Shown: piece by piece, positions 1 to 10,670 of the stretch
Layout: every line of letters starts with the position of its first letter
How positions within the stretch are numbered: position 1 is the first letter of the stretch
Source of the DNA: Vicia villosa
Lineage: Eukaryota > Streptophyta > Magnoliopsida > Fabales > Fabaceae
Direction of reading: 5' to 3'
Assembly (NCBI RefSeq): GCF_029867415.1
Contig: NC_081185.1
Coordinates: 30,828,245 to 30,892,244, forward strand
Length of the DNA: 64,000 bases
Notes under the pieces: model-generated
The model's database searches: none
Told to the model about the DNA's origin: nothing
The model's input: the letters and a program-made list of their open reading frames with translations, nothing else
Translations under genes and position numbers: made by a program

Positions 1-1919
1 ATCTACTTGGATGGAGAATCCTATGGTCAGCTATGGGAGTGCATGATATGCTATAGACCTGCGCATGCATAGGATCACTGGGGAGATTTTCAGAAAAAAA
101 CATTGTGAGGGCCAGGGATCGAACCCTGGACCCTGGGTTTACCAAACGCGCGCTTCACCACCCCAGCTATGCCATTCAGTTGTTTACGTATTACCCCCAA
201 TACATTATATATAATATTAAAAGAAATGTATGAAAACAGGCGCGAATATTTAAACAAACCAGTGGCACGAAGGCACGTCATCATCTTCCCCATTTACCCT
301 GCAAAGTCCAGACGCGAATAGCTATGAAATAGCTACGATTATTTTCGTAGCGGACTTACCTGCAAAAACAACGAACACCCTATCCTTGCGTATAAATGTT
401 TCGCACCACCTCCAAACGCCTCGCCTAAGCCTCACGATCTCAACCCTATCCTAATTGCACTCTAATTTTACCCTAACCGGAAACCCCCAATTCAAACCTA
501 TGAACCCTAAATCGGTCTCCAATGGTGGCTGACGATAAAACCACATAAACAACAAATTTCTTGCCCAGAAACAATCACATCATTGAGAACAATCAGAATA
601 TGCAATCAATTTGCAATGGATATGCCTGAATTGCTCTAACCGATCAAAATTTTAAAACAACATACCTTGGCTCGATGGAGAATAATCTGGGGGTGCTGAG
701 GCCGTGTGATGATCCAGATAGGCTCAGAATACTCCAAGGAACGTGTGGTTATGCTCAGAATCCTTTAAAGCCTCTTGATACTCTGAAACCGAATCCAAGT
801 TTCTTGATGAATTTTGGTGTTTTTGAATACGCCTCTTTGCCCAGAATTCTGTCCCCTAATCTGGTCCCTTGTGTTTGATACTTATACTGGAATGAATTAG
901 GTTAAAAAAGAGAGCCCAAGGATTATTGAATCAAATTTTGCAATATTTGAGAAATATGATTTCTTTCTTGAATGGCAAGCTACTATTTTCGATCAATATT
1001 GTATCAAATCTTTCCAATCCATGTATGCACGAAATTAAATATATTTTAGACATTAATTGTGATTGGAAATACTTAAAAATCTATTTTCCATCAAAATATT
1101 TGATTTTTATGTTAATTAAATCATTAAAATGAAATAAAAAATCATATTAAATCAAATATAATGTTAAATTTCGTGGAAAATAATTTTGGGCATGTTAATG
1201 TCTTGTGGACCAAGAGTGTAACAAAAAACCATGGGCCCATTTGCAAATTTTCTCAACTTGAACCTCTTTTTTTTCATATTTGGTCCTCAAAAATCACCCA
1301 ACTTTGATCAAGCATATCTCACCCAATTTTCAAGCTATGAGAGAGTTCTAATACTTTTTGGAAACCTCAAGAGGTCATCCATAAGCCACTTTGGAATATA
1401 TTTTTCATTTGGAGCTTTTATCTTGATCATATCCTTTTTGGGAAAAAACCGCTTTTGGAGGATGCCTGAAAATGACCTGTAATCTTTTGCACTATATCTC
1501 TCAAATGAATCCTTTCTAGCCCTGGCTTGTGAGAGACAAAGTTGTAGAGAATCCAATTTCCTTCAAAATAGGCTTTGAGTGGGGAATTTTTGATGTTCGA
1601 TGTGAAAGTTATGCCCAGTCAAAGTTGGGTTGACTTTCTCCTGAGAAACCCTAATTTGAACCTTTTCGTATTCGTTCATCTCTGAGTTTCTATTAATGGA
1701 ATCATGATCAATCTTTGATCAAATGATGGCTATGCTTCACATACTTGATGTTTACCAAAAATTGGGAGGCTTTGACTATGCTCTGATTATGGTTGACTTT
1801 TAGGTCAAACCAGTTGACTGTGGATCATCTGGACTTTTGAATGAGTAACCTTTGGGACTGAATCTTGAACTTTGAATTATTGTAACTGGAATATGGAAGG
1901 CAAATTTTGGGGTATGACA
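1..1919 (-). repeat. 3' LTR (partial, cut by window edge)
   Basis: Direct repeat of 7891-9809. The boundary is sharp at 1919/9809, where the common sequence ggtatgaca ends and the flanks diverge. The roughly 0.7 percent divergence by eye implies a young insertion. Short ORFs in this LTR recur at +7890 in the other LTR, as expected for non-coding repeat sequence. Confidence 0.9.
105..171 (-). other. tRNA-like segment inside the 3' LTR
   Basis: On the minus strand there is a perfect pol III B-box-like motif, GGTTCGATCC (116-125), inside a 5-bp T-arm-like stem CCAGG/CCTGG. A looser A-box-like motif (157-169) lies at about tRNA spacing. The acceptor stem does not pair, so this is not a functional tRNA gene. 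It is either a tRNA pseudogene captured by the LTR or a chance match. Confidence 0.45.
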
Positions 1920-1936
1920 ACTGCCCCTGTTCAATC
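1920..1936 (-). other. Polypurine tract of the Ogre/Tat element
   Basis: Directly upstream of the 3' LTR on the minus strand is a purine-rich run ending AACAGGGGCAGT. It occupies the place of the plus-strand primer of LTR retrotransposons. Confidence 0.7.
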
Positions 1937-2117
1937 TTCTTGAACCTGAAGAGGTAGAAGATGATTGGACACTGAAATGCCCTGAAATTTGCTTGCGTAA
2001 GGAAGGAGTTCTGTAGGAGATGGGCTTATAGATGCCATCTATTTGCCCGGAAGGATACTTGTCTAAAGCGTATGCTTTTCAGACCTGGATCATTTGATTG
2101 TATCTGAGGAGAGAGGA

Positions 2118-4220
2118 AATAATGTCTTACATAAGACTACCTGAAGAGGTTCCTGAATAGGGTATATCGAAAGTTGATGCGAAGAAGCTTAGGCTTTGAA
2201 CAATGTTTAGGAAGAATGTCTTGGAGAAGACTAACTGAGGAGTTCTTTAAAAGAACTAAGTGTGTCTTAGAAAGGAATGGATAAACATTTTAACAAGGCT
2301 ACCTAGAAAGGCATGATATGTCTTAAATAAGACTCACCTAGAAAGGCTCCTAAAAAGATGTGAAACGTCTTGAACAGGACTACCTAGACAGGTTATGGTA
2401 CGTCTTAAACAGGACTCACCTGGAAAGGCTCTTAGATAGGATACGGGATATCTTAAACAAGACTTGCCTAGAGAGGTTCCTATAAAGGGAACGATACGTT
2501 TTAAACAAAACTACCTATAAAGATTCCTATAAAGGATATGGCATGTTTTAAACAAAACTACCTATAAAGGTTCCTATAAAGGGCATGATATGTTTTAAAC
2601 AAAACTACCTAGAAAGGTTCCTATAAAGGACATAAGATGTTTTAAACAAAACTACCTAGAAAGGTTCCTATAAAGGACATAAAACGTTTTAAACAAAACT
2701 ACCTAGAAAGGTTCCTATAAAGGACATAAGACGTTTAAAACTACCTAGAAAGGTTCCTATAAAGGACACGAAACGTTTTAAACAAAACTACCTAGAAAGG
2801 TTCCTATAAAGGACATAAGACGTTTTAAACAAAACTACCTAGAAAGGTTCCTATAAAGGTCGTGGAACGTTTTAAACAAAACTACCTAGAAAGGTTCCTA
2901 TAAAGGCTATGAAATATTTTAAACAAAACTACCTAGAAAAGGTTAGGATATGTCTTACACAAGACTGCTTGGAAAGGTTAGGATAATTGTCTTGGACAAG
3001 ACTACCTGGAGAGGTAAGAAATTCTTTGGTTGCTTCTGGATTGTCTTTGAAGAAAGACTTGGAATGAGGTATTAGAGTTGTATATGTTGAGATTGAATCG
3101 TTGATACGATCGTATTTGCGCTTGTAATGTGATGATAACATCCTCTTGATTATGAAGTGACCTGAAAAGGTAGCGTTAGTTTTATGCAATGTCATGATGC
3201 ATGTGTCATGTAATGAGGTTCTCAAAATAAATGAGAATTATGCATGTATGCCGATCCCACACTGCGGGATGTAAATAGCACAGGCGTGGGAAGATCAATT
3301 ACGCAACAATGCTCTTTGTGTGATACTAGTGTGACTTCCCGAATATCAGAAATTTGGAGACGTGCCCTTTAACCTAAAGGAAGGACCTTTAGAGAGAACC
3401 CGAGTTTTCACCATGTCTTGCCTGATATGCATTGCCCCAGTGTTTGAATTCTTGAAAGATATGCCCCTAGTTAATAGGATCCTTGATTGTATGCCCCTAT
3501 TTTAGGAAAACCCTCTGGATGTGGTTTCCCCATTCAAAAGTCTTTATCAGGAATGACCGTCTTTGATTAGACCAATTTTGAGGTCTCCTTGATGCTAAGT
3601 GTTGATTTGAATGTGAAGCAGATGCTTTTCAGAATGAGTCATGCGTTTAGGTCGCATCCTGACGGACAGTGACTTGCTGAGTACTCAGAATGAGATGATG
3701 TCTTCTATAAGACTACCTGAAGAGGTCCTTGGGAGGAATGGGAAATTGTCTTAAACAAGATTGCGCTTTAAACAAAGCTCAAAGGGATATGTTTGTGCAG
3801 AGGGTCAAAATGTTCCTATAGAGGATAAAGACTGTTTTAAAGAATGTGGGGTTTTAAACAAAACTTAGGAAAAACATCTTGAAGCAGATCACCCTAGAAA
3901 GGATGGTGAACTGTCTTAGAAAAGACTCTGTACCTTAAACAAAGTTTGACAAGGTTCTTGAAAGCATAAGAGAAGTTTGAATATGTCTTAAAAGACTAAC
4001 TGGAAAAAGTTAAGAGATGTCTTACAGAAGACTACCTAGAAAAGGTTCTTGGGAAGGAATATGTCTTAGAGAAGACTGTCTGAAAGGGTTTGAAAATAGA
4101 AAGGATAAGAAGGTGGGTCTTTTAAAAGACTGTCTGAAAAAGGCTCCTAGAAAGGGTAAAAAGTATTTGAACATGTCTTAGAGAAGACTATATGGACAGA
4201 TTGAGAAATATCCTAAAAAG
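2118..4220 (-). repeat. Array of small tetraloop hairpins in the element's 3' UTR
   Basis: This stretch holds dozens of short inverted repeats. The main one is GTCTT-NNNN-AAGAC, with loops ACAT (2124-2137), GGAG, AAAT, ACAC, GGAC, CTAT, AGAA, ACAG, AGAG and others. Between about 2460 and 2930 it becomes GTTTT-AAAC-AAAAC, a compensated change. It is usually followed at once by ACCT-NNNN-AGGT and then TCCT-NNNN-AGGA, each with a 4-nt loop. Inverted repeats read the same way on both strands, so the minus-strand element transcript could form them. Tandem repeats in the 3' UTR of Ogre/Tat elements are known; the hairpin design is what is seen here. Confidence 0.8.
2460..2945 (-). repeat. 47-bp minisatellite within the hairpin array
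   Basis: About ten nearly identical units of 47 bp. Each unit is a 14-nt hairpin (GTTTT-AAAC-AAAAC), one T, a 12-nt hairpin (ACCT-AGAA-AGGT), a 12-nt hairpin (TCCT-ATAA-AGGA) and an 8-nt spacer such as CATAAGAC. Thus 38 of 47 bases lie in three hairpins. The units here are far more alike than those on either side, so this block has been homogenised or recently amplified. Confidence 0.85.
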
Positions 4221-5640
4221 GTTCCTGGAAAGGATGTGAGAGTGGTATTGACCCCATCTGATACTGAGTGATCTTTGCAACGTGCCCCCAGGTAATGGAC
4301 TTGCCCCATGGGCTATTCAGCGTCCTTGAGAGATTCCAATGGATCTTGATTAGATTGCCCCATGGGATGATGACGAGTTATGCCATGTGTACACATTAGC
4401 CATCCCAGTCATGCGTAAGGGATGTTTCTCCTTTTGACAAGCTTTCAAAGCTACTTCGTCAGTCAGTAGGATTTTTAGCCATTAGCCATGCCCCATGCAA
4501 GTTCTCCCTGATGTTTAAACATCTGAATCCACGTAGACAAGTGTACTTTGTAATGAAATTCATAAGATGCGAATGCATATGTCTGTCTTGAAAGTTTTAA
4601 AAACATTTTTTTTTGAATAAAACGAAGTTCTTTTTTGTAAGAAAGTGATATCAACTCAAAAGTTATAGTAGACCTTAAGGAGTCGGGATACCTTTGGTAA
4701 CGATATGCTTTCGAACTAACCATGCTTCAGTTAGGACTTTTAAGGGTTGTAACGTGGCCTGGTTCACGGTTTAAAGAAACAAAGGATAGAGGCTCAAAGT
4801 TTATTTGTACCCATCCCCATCTTCGTGATGTTCTCCAGTCCTATGCTCAGTTGACCATGCGTTTAAGCTCCAAAAGACTTTGGGAATACTGATGTTCATG
4901 ATGGTTCAAGAACCAAAGATTTATTTGCAAAGGCAGTCACTTTCCTTGTAATATTTTTGTCGAGGTATATAGTGACCTCTTTTCAACTTTGTTATCCCTA
5001 ACTTTTGCACGAACTGTTCGTTTTAAAACTACAGTCAGCGGGATGCCCCAATTTTGCCTAAGTCTCCTTAATAGGTTTTGACTTAGCAGGCCCTTGCATC
5101 ACTTTTCTCTTTTTCCTTTGCGGACATTGACTGCCAGGCTTAATCATGACGGAGAACCATCGGTGGTTATGTTCAAAGGAACAGTTTGGAATAATTAAGT
5201 TAACTGAGCAGCTTCCCTACCCCAGATTGTGTATTAAGGGTTTTATTTTATATGAAGGAAAACTCCTACTTCTTTAGGCTCAAAGGGGTTGACAAGGGAT
5301 TAACATCCTTATATCTCCATTATTTAGGAATTGAAACAATGCCTGTACATCGTCAACACGGTCTGTTCGAAAGCGTAGTGTATGAAATTATGGTATCGTT
5401 TTCGTCATTCTCCCTCTAAAGGTGTACGACTTTAACGAGAGTTGAATATCACAAAGAAGAAAACCAGGTAAAAACATAGTTTTAAATATAGTGAGAGCAC
5501 TAGGAATAAATCAAGACAAACGTAAGCAATGCATTAATGATTATTGTAAAGTACATAGCATATTTCGTAAGACTAATGTTTAAACAAACGGAAAGAATTT
5601 GCGAATGAAAACAAAACTAATGATCTAAGAAATCCTCCTT
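4221..5640. other. Non-coding internal region of the Ogre/Tat element
   Basis: No recognisable coding sequence is present between the gag remnant and the hairpin array. An 82-codon minus-strand ORF (4475-4723) has no motif I recognise. In an autonomous relative this interval would hold protease, RT, RNase H and integrase, which are absent here. Confidence 0.55.
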
Positions 5641-6060
5641 CTAGCCACCTATGGCATTAGACTTGTGAGGATCTTCGAACTCAATGAGCCCTTCTTCAAT
5701 CAAATCTTGGATCTTGTGCTTCAACGGCCCACAATCCTCCGTATCATGACCAGGACTATCTGAATGATAAGCGCATCTAGCATGATGCTTGTACCCAGGA
5801 GCGGGGTTAGCTGGAGCTGAGTATGGAGGCAGCAGAGTTACCAGGTTCTGGCTGAGCAGACGTTGCAAAGCTTGAGACAATGGCATGTACAACGGAGTGA
5901 ATGATCGTTTTGGCTTGGACCTCCAGGTGCGTTGGCCACCCTGTTGCTTTTGCTCATCCATTGATCTCTTCTGCTGAAATCTTGTTGGATAATATGGTCC
6001 GGATGTTAGGTTATCCTTCCCAATGGTCCCTTGTTCTGGAGATAGAAGAGGAATCTTCCC
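5641..6060 (-). pseudogene. gag C-terminal remnant, Ogre/Tat type
   Basis: The minus-strand reading frame is open from just after a TAA at 6061-6063 down to a TAG at 5641. The first ATG in this frame lies at 5961 and gives 106 residues, but recognisable gag-like sequence extends upstream of it, so the true N-terminus has been lost. The C-terminal part carries the knuckle-like pattern CAYHSDSPGHDTEDCGPLK followed by KIQDLIEEGLIEFED. The gag of the intact Ogre in this window has CAYHSNCPGHDADHCWALK and KIQDMIDAGEIEFDP at the equivalent place. The capsid core is missing. It is a relic of gag in a non-autonomous element and probably not a functional protein. Confidence 0.75.
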
Positions 6061-6842
6061 TTAATGTCATGAAAATGATGTGTATGCCATGCATGATATG
6101 TATGATATCCTTTTTTCTTTTTTTTTCTTTTTGAATAAAATATGATGCAAGAATGCCCCTGATGTATGATGAATGGAAAAAGAAATAATAAAAAAAATGA
6201 TCAACACATATATATATATATATACATATAGCACATAATCACATAAGTTCATAGGTTCGACGTAGCGGCTCTTGGGAGCCAACCTTATTATAGGGGGGGT
6301 TCTAGAAGGTCTCATGGGGTCGTTCGTAGCCTCCGAGACTTTTTGTCTCTTTGGGTTTTAGAACAACTCATTTTATCCATGAGGTTCGAATTTTTGGGGT
6401 AGGTTCCCGGAGAGATCAGCCAAATATCCCGTCCTGCCCTCAACAAAGTCAAGCCTCGTTTTGGACATTTCCGAATATTCAACCCACTCCGAGTGGAGTT
6501 ATCAATGAGACTCGTAGGCGATTCATGCTCCCCTATTGATCTCAAAGTTAACTCCCACACTTAGGGTTTAACACAACATAGAAAATACCAGCGATGCATA
6601 TAAAAATATAACAACAGGCAATTAGATATAAATATATTAACATAAATAATTAAATATAAACATATTATAAACAATTAAATATTTTTTAGATAAAAAACAA
6701 ATAAACAAAGTTTTTTTTTTAAAAAATAAAAAATAATTACAAACCCTAAAAAAGGCGAATTAGCCAAACCCTAAAAAGTTGTCAAACCTAAACCCTGCCA
6801 AAACCTAAAACCTATAGGAGCATAGTATTCACTATTAAGTTG
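6061..6842. other. Leader region of the Ogre/Tat element
   Basis: This is the non-coding interval between the gag remnant and the primer site. It contains a TA dinucleotide microsatellite (about 6209-6224) and an A-rich tract near 6650-6740. No credible gene is visible. Confidence 0.6.
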
Positions 6843-6860
6843 TCCCCAGCAGAGTCGCCA
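6843..6860 (-). other. Primer binding site, Arg-tRNA type
   Basis: The minus strand reads TGGCGACTCTGCTGGGGA, the primer site characteristic of Ogre elements (complementary to the 3' end of an Arg tRNA). The same 18 bases occur at 47192-47209 in the plus-strand Ogre. Two bases separate it from the LTR end. Confidence 0.85.
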
Positions 6861-6862
6861 GC

Positions 6863-9809
6863 TGTAGCAACCTGCCCTAAAATTAATGTTTAGAGTCGCC
6901 ACCTATTCTACCAAGGCGAATAGGAAACCTATGCAATTAAGAGATTTAGGGTAAGATACTATATTCAGGTCGAGGGAAGGTGTTAGGCACCCTCAACCCT
7001 TTCCTAAAGGCTAACATCTCAAAGATAAAGGTTTATGGCAAAAGATAAAAAGGGATGACAGACAGTTAATAGAGTTAAAAGGCTAATTATATTGAACATG
7101 ATTAGAGTTTGGAAGAGGGGGACTCGCCTTGTTGCCAAGTGCCTACGTATCTCCTTATGGAGAATCAGAGTCAACGTAGTTCGGGGAAGGGTTGTACGCC
7201 CTTGAGGTTTGAAATTGATTTGATATGGTTGTTTGAAGGCTTTTGAATGGCCTATCGTAGTTTTGGATAGGGATGAAAATCCGTAGTCTGATATTGTAGT
7301 TTGAAAGGTTTGAGAAGTGTTTTAGGATGTGGGCGTACAACCCTGATTTTAGTATGCACTATTAACCGCGATAATCGATTGATTCAATTACCATAGTCAA
7401 CAGATTAGTAGTTGTATCGTTATCAATTTTAATCAATTGGTTTGATTATCACTACGAATTAGGATATTTTTTAATAATTTTTAATAATTAATTTGTATCG
7501 TTACCCCTCGTAATCGATTGATTCGATAAAAAAGAATAACGAATTGGAATAAAAAGATAGAAAGATTAATCATCGCGACTAATAAGATAGTCGAAACCAT
7601 TTAATCAAATAGAAATTAATTATATTTCAATTAAATAACATTTTAATTAAAATTCATTATTGCCCATAGCGATTAATTAATTTAATCGGAACGAACAACA
7701 AATTGGAATTTTTAATATAAATATCATATAATAATTTTATTTATAAAAAAATAATTATTATATAATTAATTATATTAAAAAAGATTTAATTAAAACAAAA
7801 TAAATAAAAATTATTTAAGTTAATTAGGATTTAGATTTAATATGGCAGCTTTGAGGGTGTATGGTATGGACATTAGATCTGGGGCGTGAGATCTACTTGG
7901 ATGGAGAATCCTATGGTCAGCTATGGGAGTGCATGATATGCTATAGACCTGCGCATGCATAGGATCACTGGGGAGATTTTCAGAAAAAAACATTGTGAGG
8001 GCCAGGGATCGAACCCTGGACCCTGGGTTTACCAAACGCGCGCTTCACCACCCCAGCTATGCCATTCAGTTGTTTACGTATTATCCCCAATACATTATAT
8101 ATAATATTAAAAGAAATGTATGAAAACAGGCGCGAATATTTAAACAAACCAGTGGCACGAAGGCACGTCATCATCTTCCCCATTTACCCTGCAAAGTCCA
8201 TACGCGAATAGCTATGAAATAGCTACGATTATTTTCGTAGCGGACTTACCTGCAAAAACAGCGAACACCCTATCCTTGCGTATAAATGTTTCGCACCACC
8301 TCCAAACGCCTCGCCTAAGCCTCACGATCTCAACCCTATCCTAATTGCACTCTAATTTTACCCTAACCGGAAACCCCCAATTCAAACCTATGAACCCTAA
8401 ATCGGTCTCCAATGGTGACTCACGATAAAACCACATAAACAACAAATTTCTTGCCCAGAAACAATCACATCATTGAGAACAATCAGAATATGCAATCAAT
8501 TTGCAATGGATATGCCTGAATTGCTCTAACCGATCAAAATTTTAAAACAACATACCTTGGCTCGATGGAGAATAATCTGGGGGTGCTGAGGCCGTGTGAT
8601 GATCCAGATAGGCTCAGAATACTCCAAGGAACGTGTGGTTATGCTCAGAATCCTTTAAAGCCTCTTGATACTCTGAAACCGAATCCAAGTTTCTTGATGA
8701 ATTTTGGTGTTTTTGAAAACGCCTCTTTGCCCAGAATTCCACCCCCTAATCTGGTCCCTTGTGTTTGATACTTATACTGGAATGAATTAGGTTAAAAAAG
8801 AGAGCCCAAGGATTATTGAATCAAATTTTGCCATATTTGAGAAATATGATTTCTTTCTTGAATGGCAAGCTACTATTTTCGATCAATATTGTATCAAATC
8901 TTTCCAATCCATGTATGCACGAAATTAAATATATTTTAGACATTAATTGTGATTGGAAATACTTAAAAATCTATTTTCCATCAAAATATTTGATTTTTAT
9001 GTTAATTAAATCATTAAAATGAAATAAAAAATCATATTAAATCAAATATAATGTTAAATTTCGTGGAAAATAATTTTGGGCATGCTAATGTCTTGTGGAC
9101 CAAGAGTGTAACAAAAAACCATGGGCCCATTTGCAAATTTTCTCAACTTGAACCTCTTTTTTTTCATATTTGGTCCTCAAAAATCACCCAACTTTGATCA
9201 AGCATATCTCACCCAATTTTCAAGCTATGAGAGAGTTCTAATACTTTTTGGAAACCTCAAGAGGTCATCCATAAGCCACTTTGGAATATATTTTTCATTT
9301 GGAGCTTTTATCTTGATCATATCCTTTTTGGGAAAAAACCGCTTTTGGAGGATGCCTGAAAATGACCTGTAATCTTTTGCACTGTATCTCTCAAATGAAT
9401 CCTTTCTAGCCCTGGCTTGTGAGAGACAAAGTTGTAGAGAATCCAATTTCCTTCAAAATAGGCTTTGAGTGGGGAATTTTTGATGTTCCATGTGAAAGTT
9501 ATGCCCAGTCAAAGTTGGGTTGACTTTCTCCTGAGAAACCCTAATTTGAACCTTTTCGTATTCGTTCATCTCTGAGTTTCTATTAATGGAATCATGATCA
9601 ATCTTTGATCAAATGATGGCTATGCTTCACATACTTGATGTTTACCAAAAATTGGGAGGCTTTGACTATGCTCTGATTATGGTTGACTTTTAGGTCAAAC
9701 CAGTTGACTGTGGATCATCTGGACTTTTGAATGAGTAACCTTTGGGACTGAATCTTGAACTTTGAATTATTGTAACTGGAATATGGAAGGCAAATTTTGG
9801 GGTATGACA
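6863..9809 (-). repeat. 5' LTR of the Ogre/Tat element
   Basis: This 2947-bp LTR begins TGTCATACCCC at 9809 (minus strand) and ends TTGCTACA at 6863. Near its 3' end it holds the motif GAGGGTGCCTAACACC, a short hairpin (6998-7010) and a primer-site-like decamer (6892-6901). All three have counterparts in the other Ogre/Tat LTRs of this window. The tRNA-like segment of the 3' LTR is repeated at 7995-8061. Confidence 0.88.
7995..8061 (-). other. tRNA-like segment inside the 5' LTR
   Basis: This is the second copy of the segment described at 105-171, with identical B-box and T-arm-like bases. It is part of the LTR sequence rather than an independent tRNA gene. Confidence 0.45.
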
Positions 9810-9811
9810 GC

Positions 9812-9960
9812 GAGTGACTAACCTCTATATGACTGAACCGTTCAGTGATCCCATCTGGATATAACGTTCATCAATCTAGTAATCTGCACAGCTACCTGCT
9901 GTGACTAACTCCAATGAACTGTTCAGTGATCTCCACGAGATATAACATTCATTGACTCCT
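9812..9960. repeat. Imperfect direct duplication of about 88 bp
   Basis: The pattern gtgactaac, then gttcagtgat, then gatataac and attca or gttca appears at about 9813 and again at about 9901 with moderate divergence. It lies in the copia LTR fragment next to the Ogre/Tat junction. Confidence 0.5.
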
Positions 9961-10194
9961 GGACTTCTGACCATCACTTGGTCTCCAAGAGAATTTCCAC
10001 AATGACCGCAGCCACTGTCTTCTTAAGCATCAGACCTTCACTCGGTCACTTAAGGCATCATCACCAATTATTTTCAGAATTGTTCTTCTGGAGATTACAG
10101 GCGTGCTTCTTATTCAAGCATATTTTCTCCTATTTTGTACATTTGTTTATGACTCACTGACTAGAAGTCACTTCTGGAGCCTAAACACTTTTTC

Positions 10195-10670
10195 AGAAGA
10201 TCCTAAGAAATAACACACTTCGAGCAACAACTCTATGTATTTTACAATTAAGTACAATAATAATACATAATCTTGTAGTTCTATTCTTGAACTTCTGGAT
10301 GAGATCTTCTTCTTCTGAAAGCAGATTAAGAGCAACAGCTCTTGTCTTGGTTGCTTCTTCTTGATCTTCATCTTCTTCTTCTGAAAGCAGATTAAGAGCA
10401 GCAGCTCTTGTATTAATTGCTTCTTTCAGTTTGGTCTTTTCTCATCTGAGTAAGGAGATTAGAGCTTCAGCTCTTGAAATTAATTCCTTCTTGTAAGACC
10501 ATCTTCATTTCTTCTTCAAGCAGATTTAGAGCAACAGCTCTGTGTTGAATTGTTTCTTCCAATGCTTGTCTTCCTCTTGAATACTGATCATGAAGCCTGT
10601 TACAGCTGATAGCACATTTAATGGACATAAGCAAACATGAAACACTCTCGAGCAACAACTCAGTGTATTC
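10195..10670. repeat. Degenerate repeats with a palindromic core
   Basis: Five or six imperfect copies carry cores such as AGAGCAACAGCTCT, AGAGCAGCAGCTCT and AGAGCTTCAGCTCT, at spacings of roughly 60-120 bp. They are embedded in CTTCTT-rich sequence within the copia LTR fragment. Each core is a 5-bp inverted repeat (AGAGC/GCTCT) with a 4-nt loop. Confidence 0.55.

Larger units (their letters stand above)
1..9809 (-). mobile_element. Non-autonomous Ogre/Tat-type Ty3-gypsy element
   Basis: Bases 1-1919 recur at 7891-9809 with only about a dozen differences by eye, and they flank a unique 4.9-kb stretch, so these are the two LTRs of one element. Read on the minus strand each LTR begins TGTCATACCCC, the usual start of Ogre/Tat LTRs. 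The minus-strand order is 5' LTR (9809 to 6863), primer site (6860-6843), untranslated leader, gag remnant (6060-5641), long non-coding 3' region rich in hairpin repeats, polypurine tract, and 3' LTR (1919 leftwards, cut by the window edge). No protease, RT or integrase is visible in the 3.7 kb between gag and the 3' LTR, so mobilisation would need enzymes from elsewhere. The outer 3' LTR end and one target duplication lie outside the window. Confidence 0.88.

Noticed and set aside
105..171. Functional tRNA gene
   Set aside because: B box and T-arm pair, but the acceptor and anticodon stems do not, and the segment is duplicated only as part of the LTR.
675..1556. Several 67-83 codon ORFs in the LTR, repeated at +7890
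   Set aside because: They recur only because the LTR is duplicated; no domains, and they lie on the strand opposite to the element.
2460..2945. CRISPR-like look of regularly spaced repeats
   Set aside because: Eukaryotic plant DNA; units are contiguous 47-bp tandem copies without unique spacers, and no cas genes are present.
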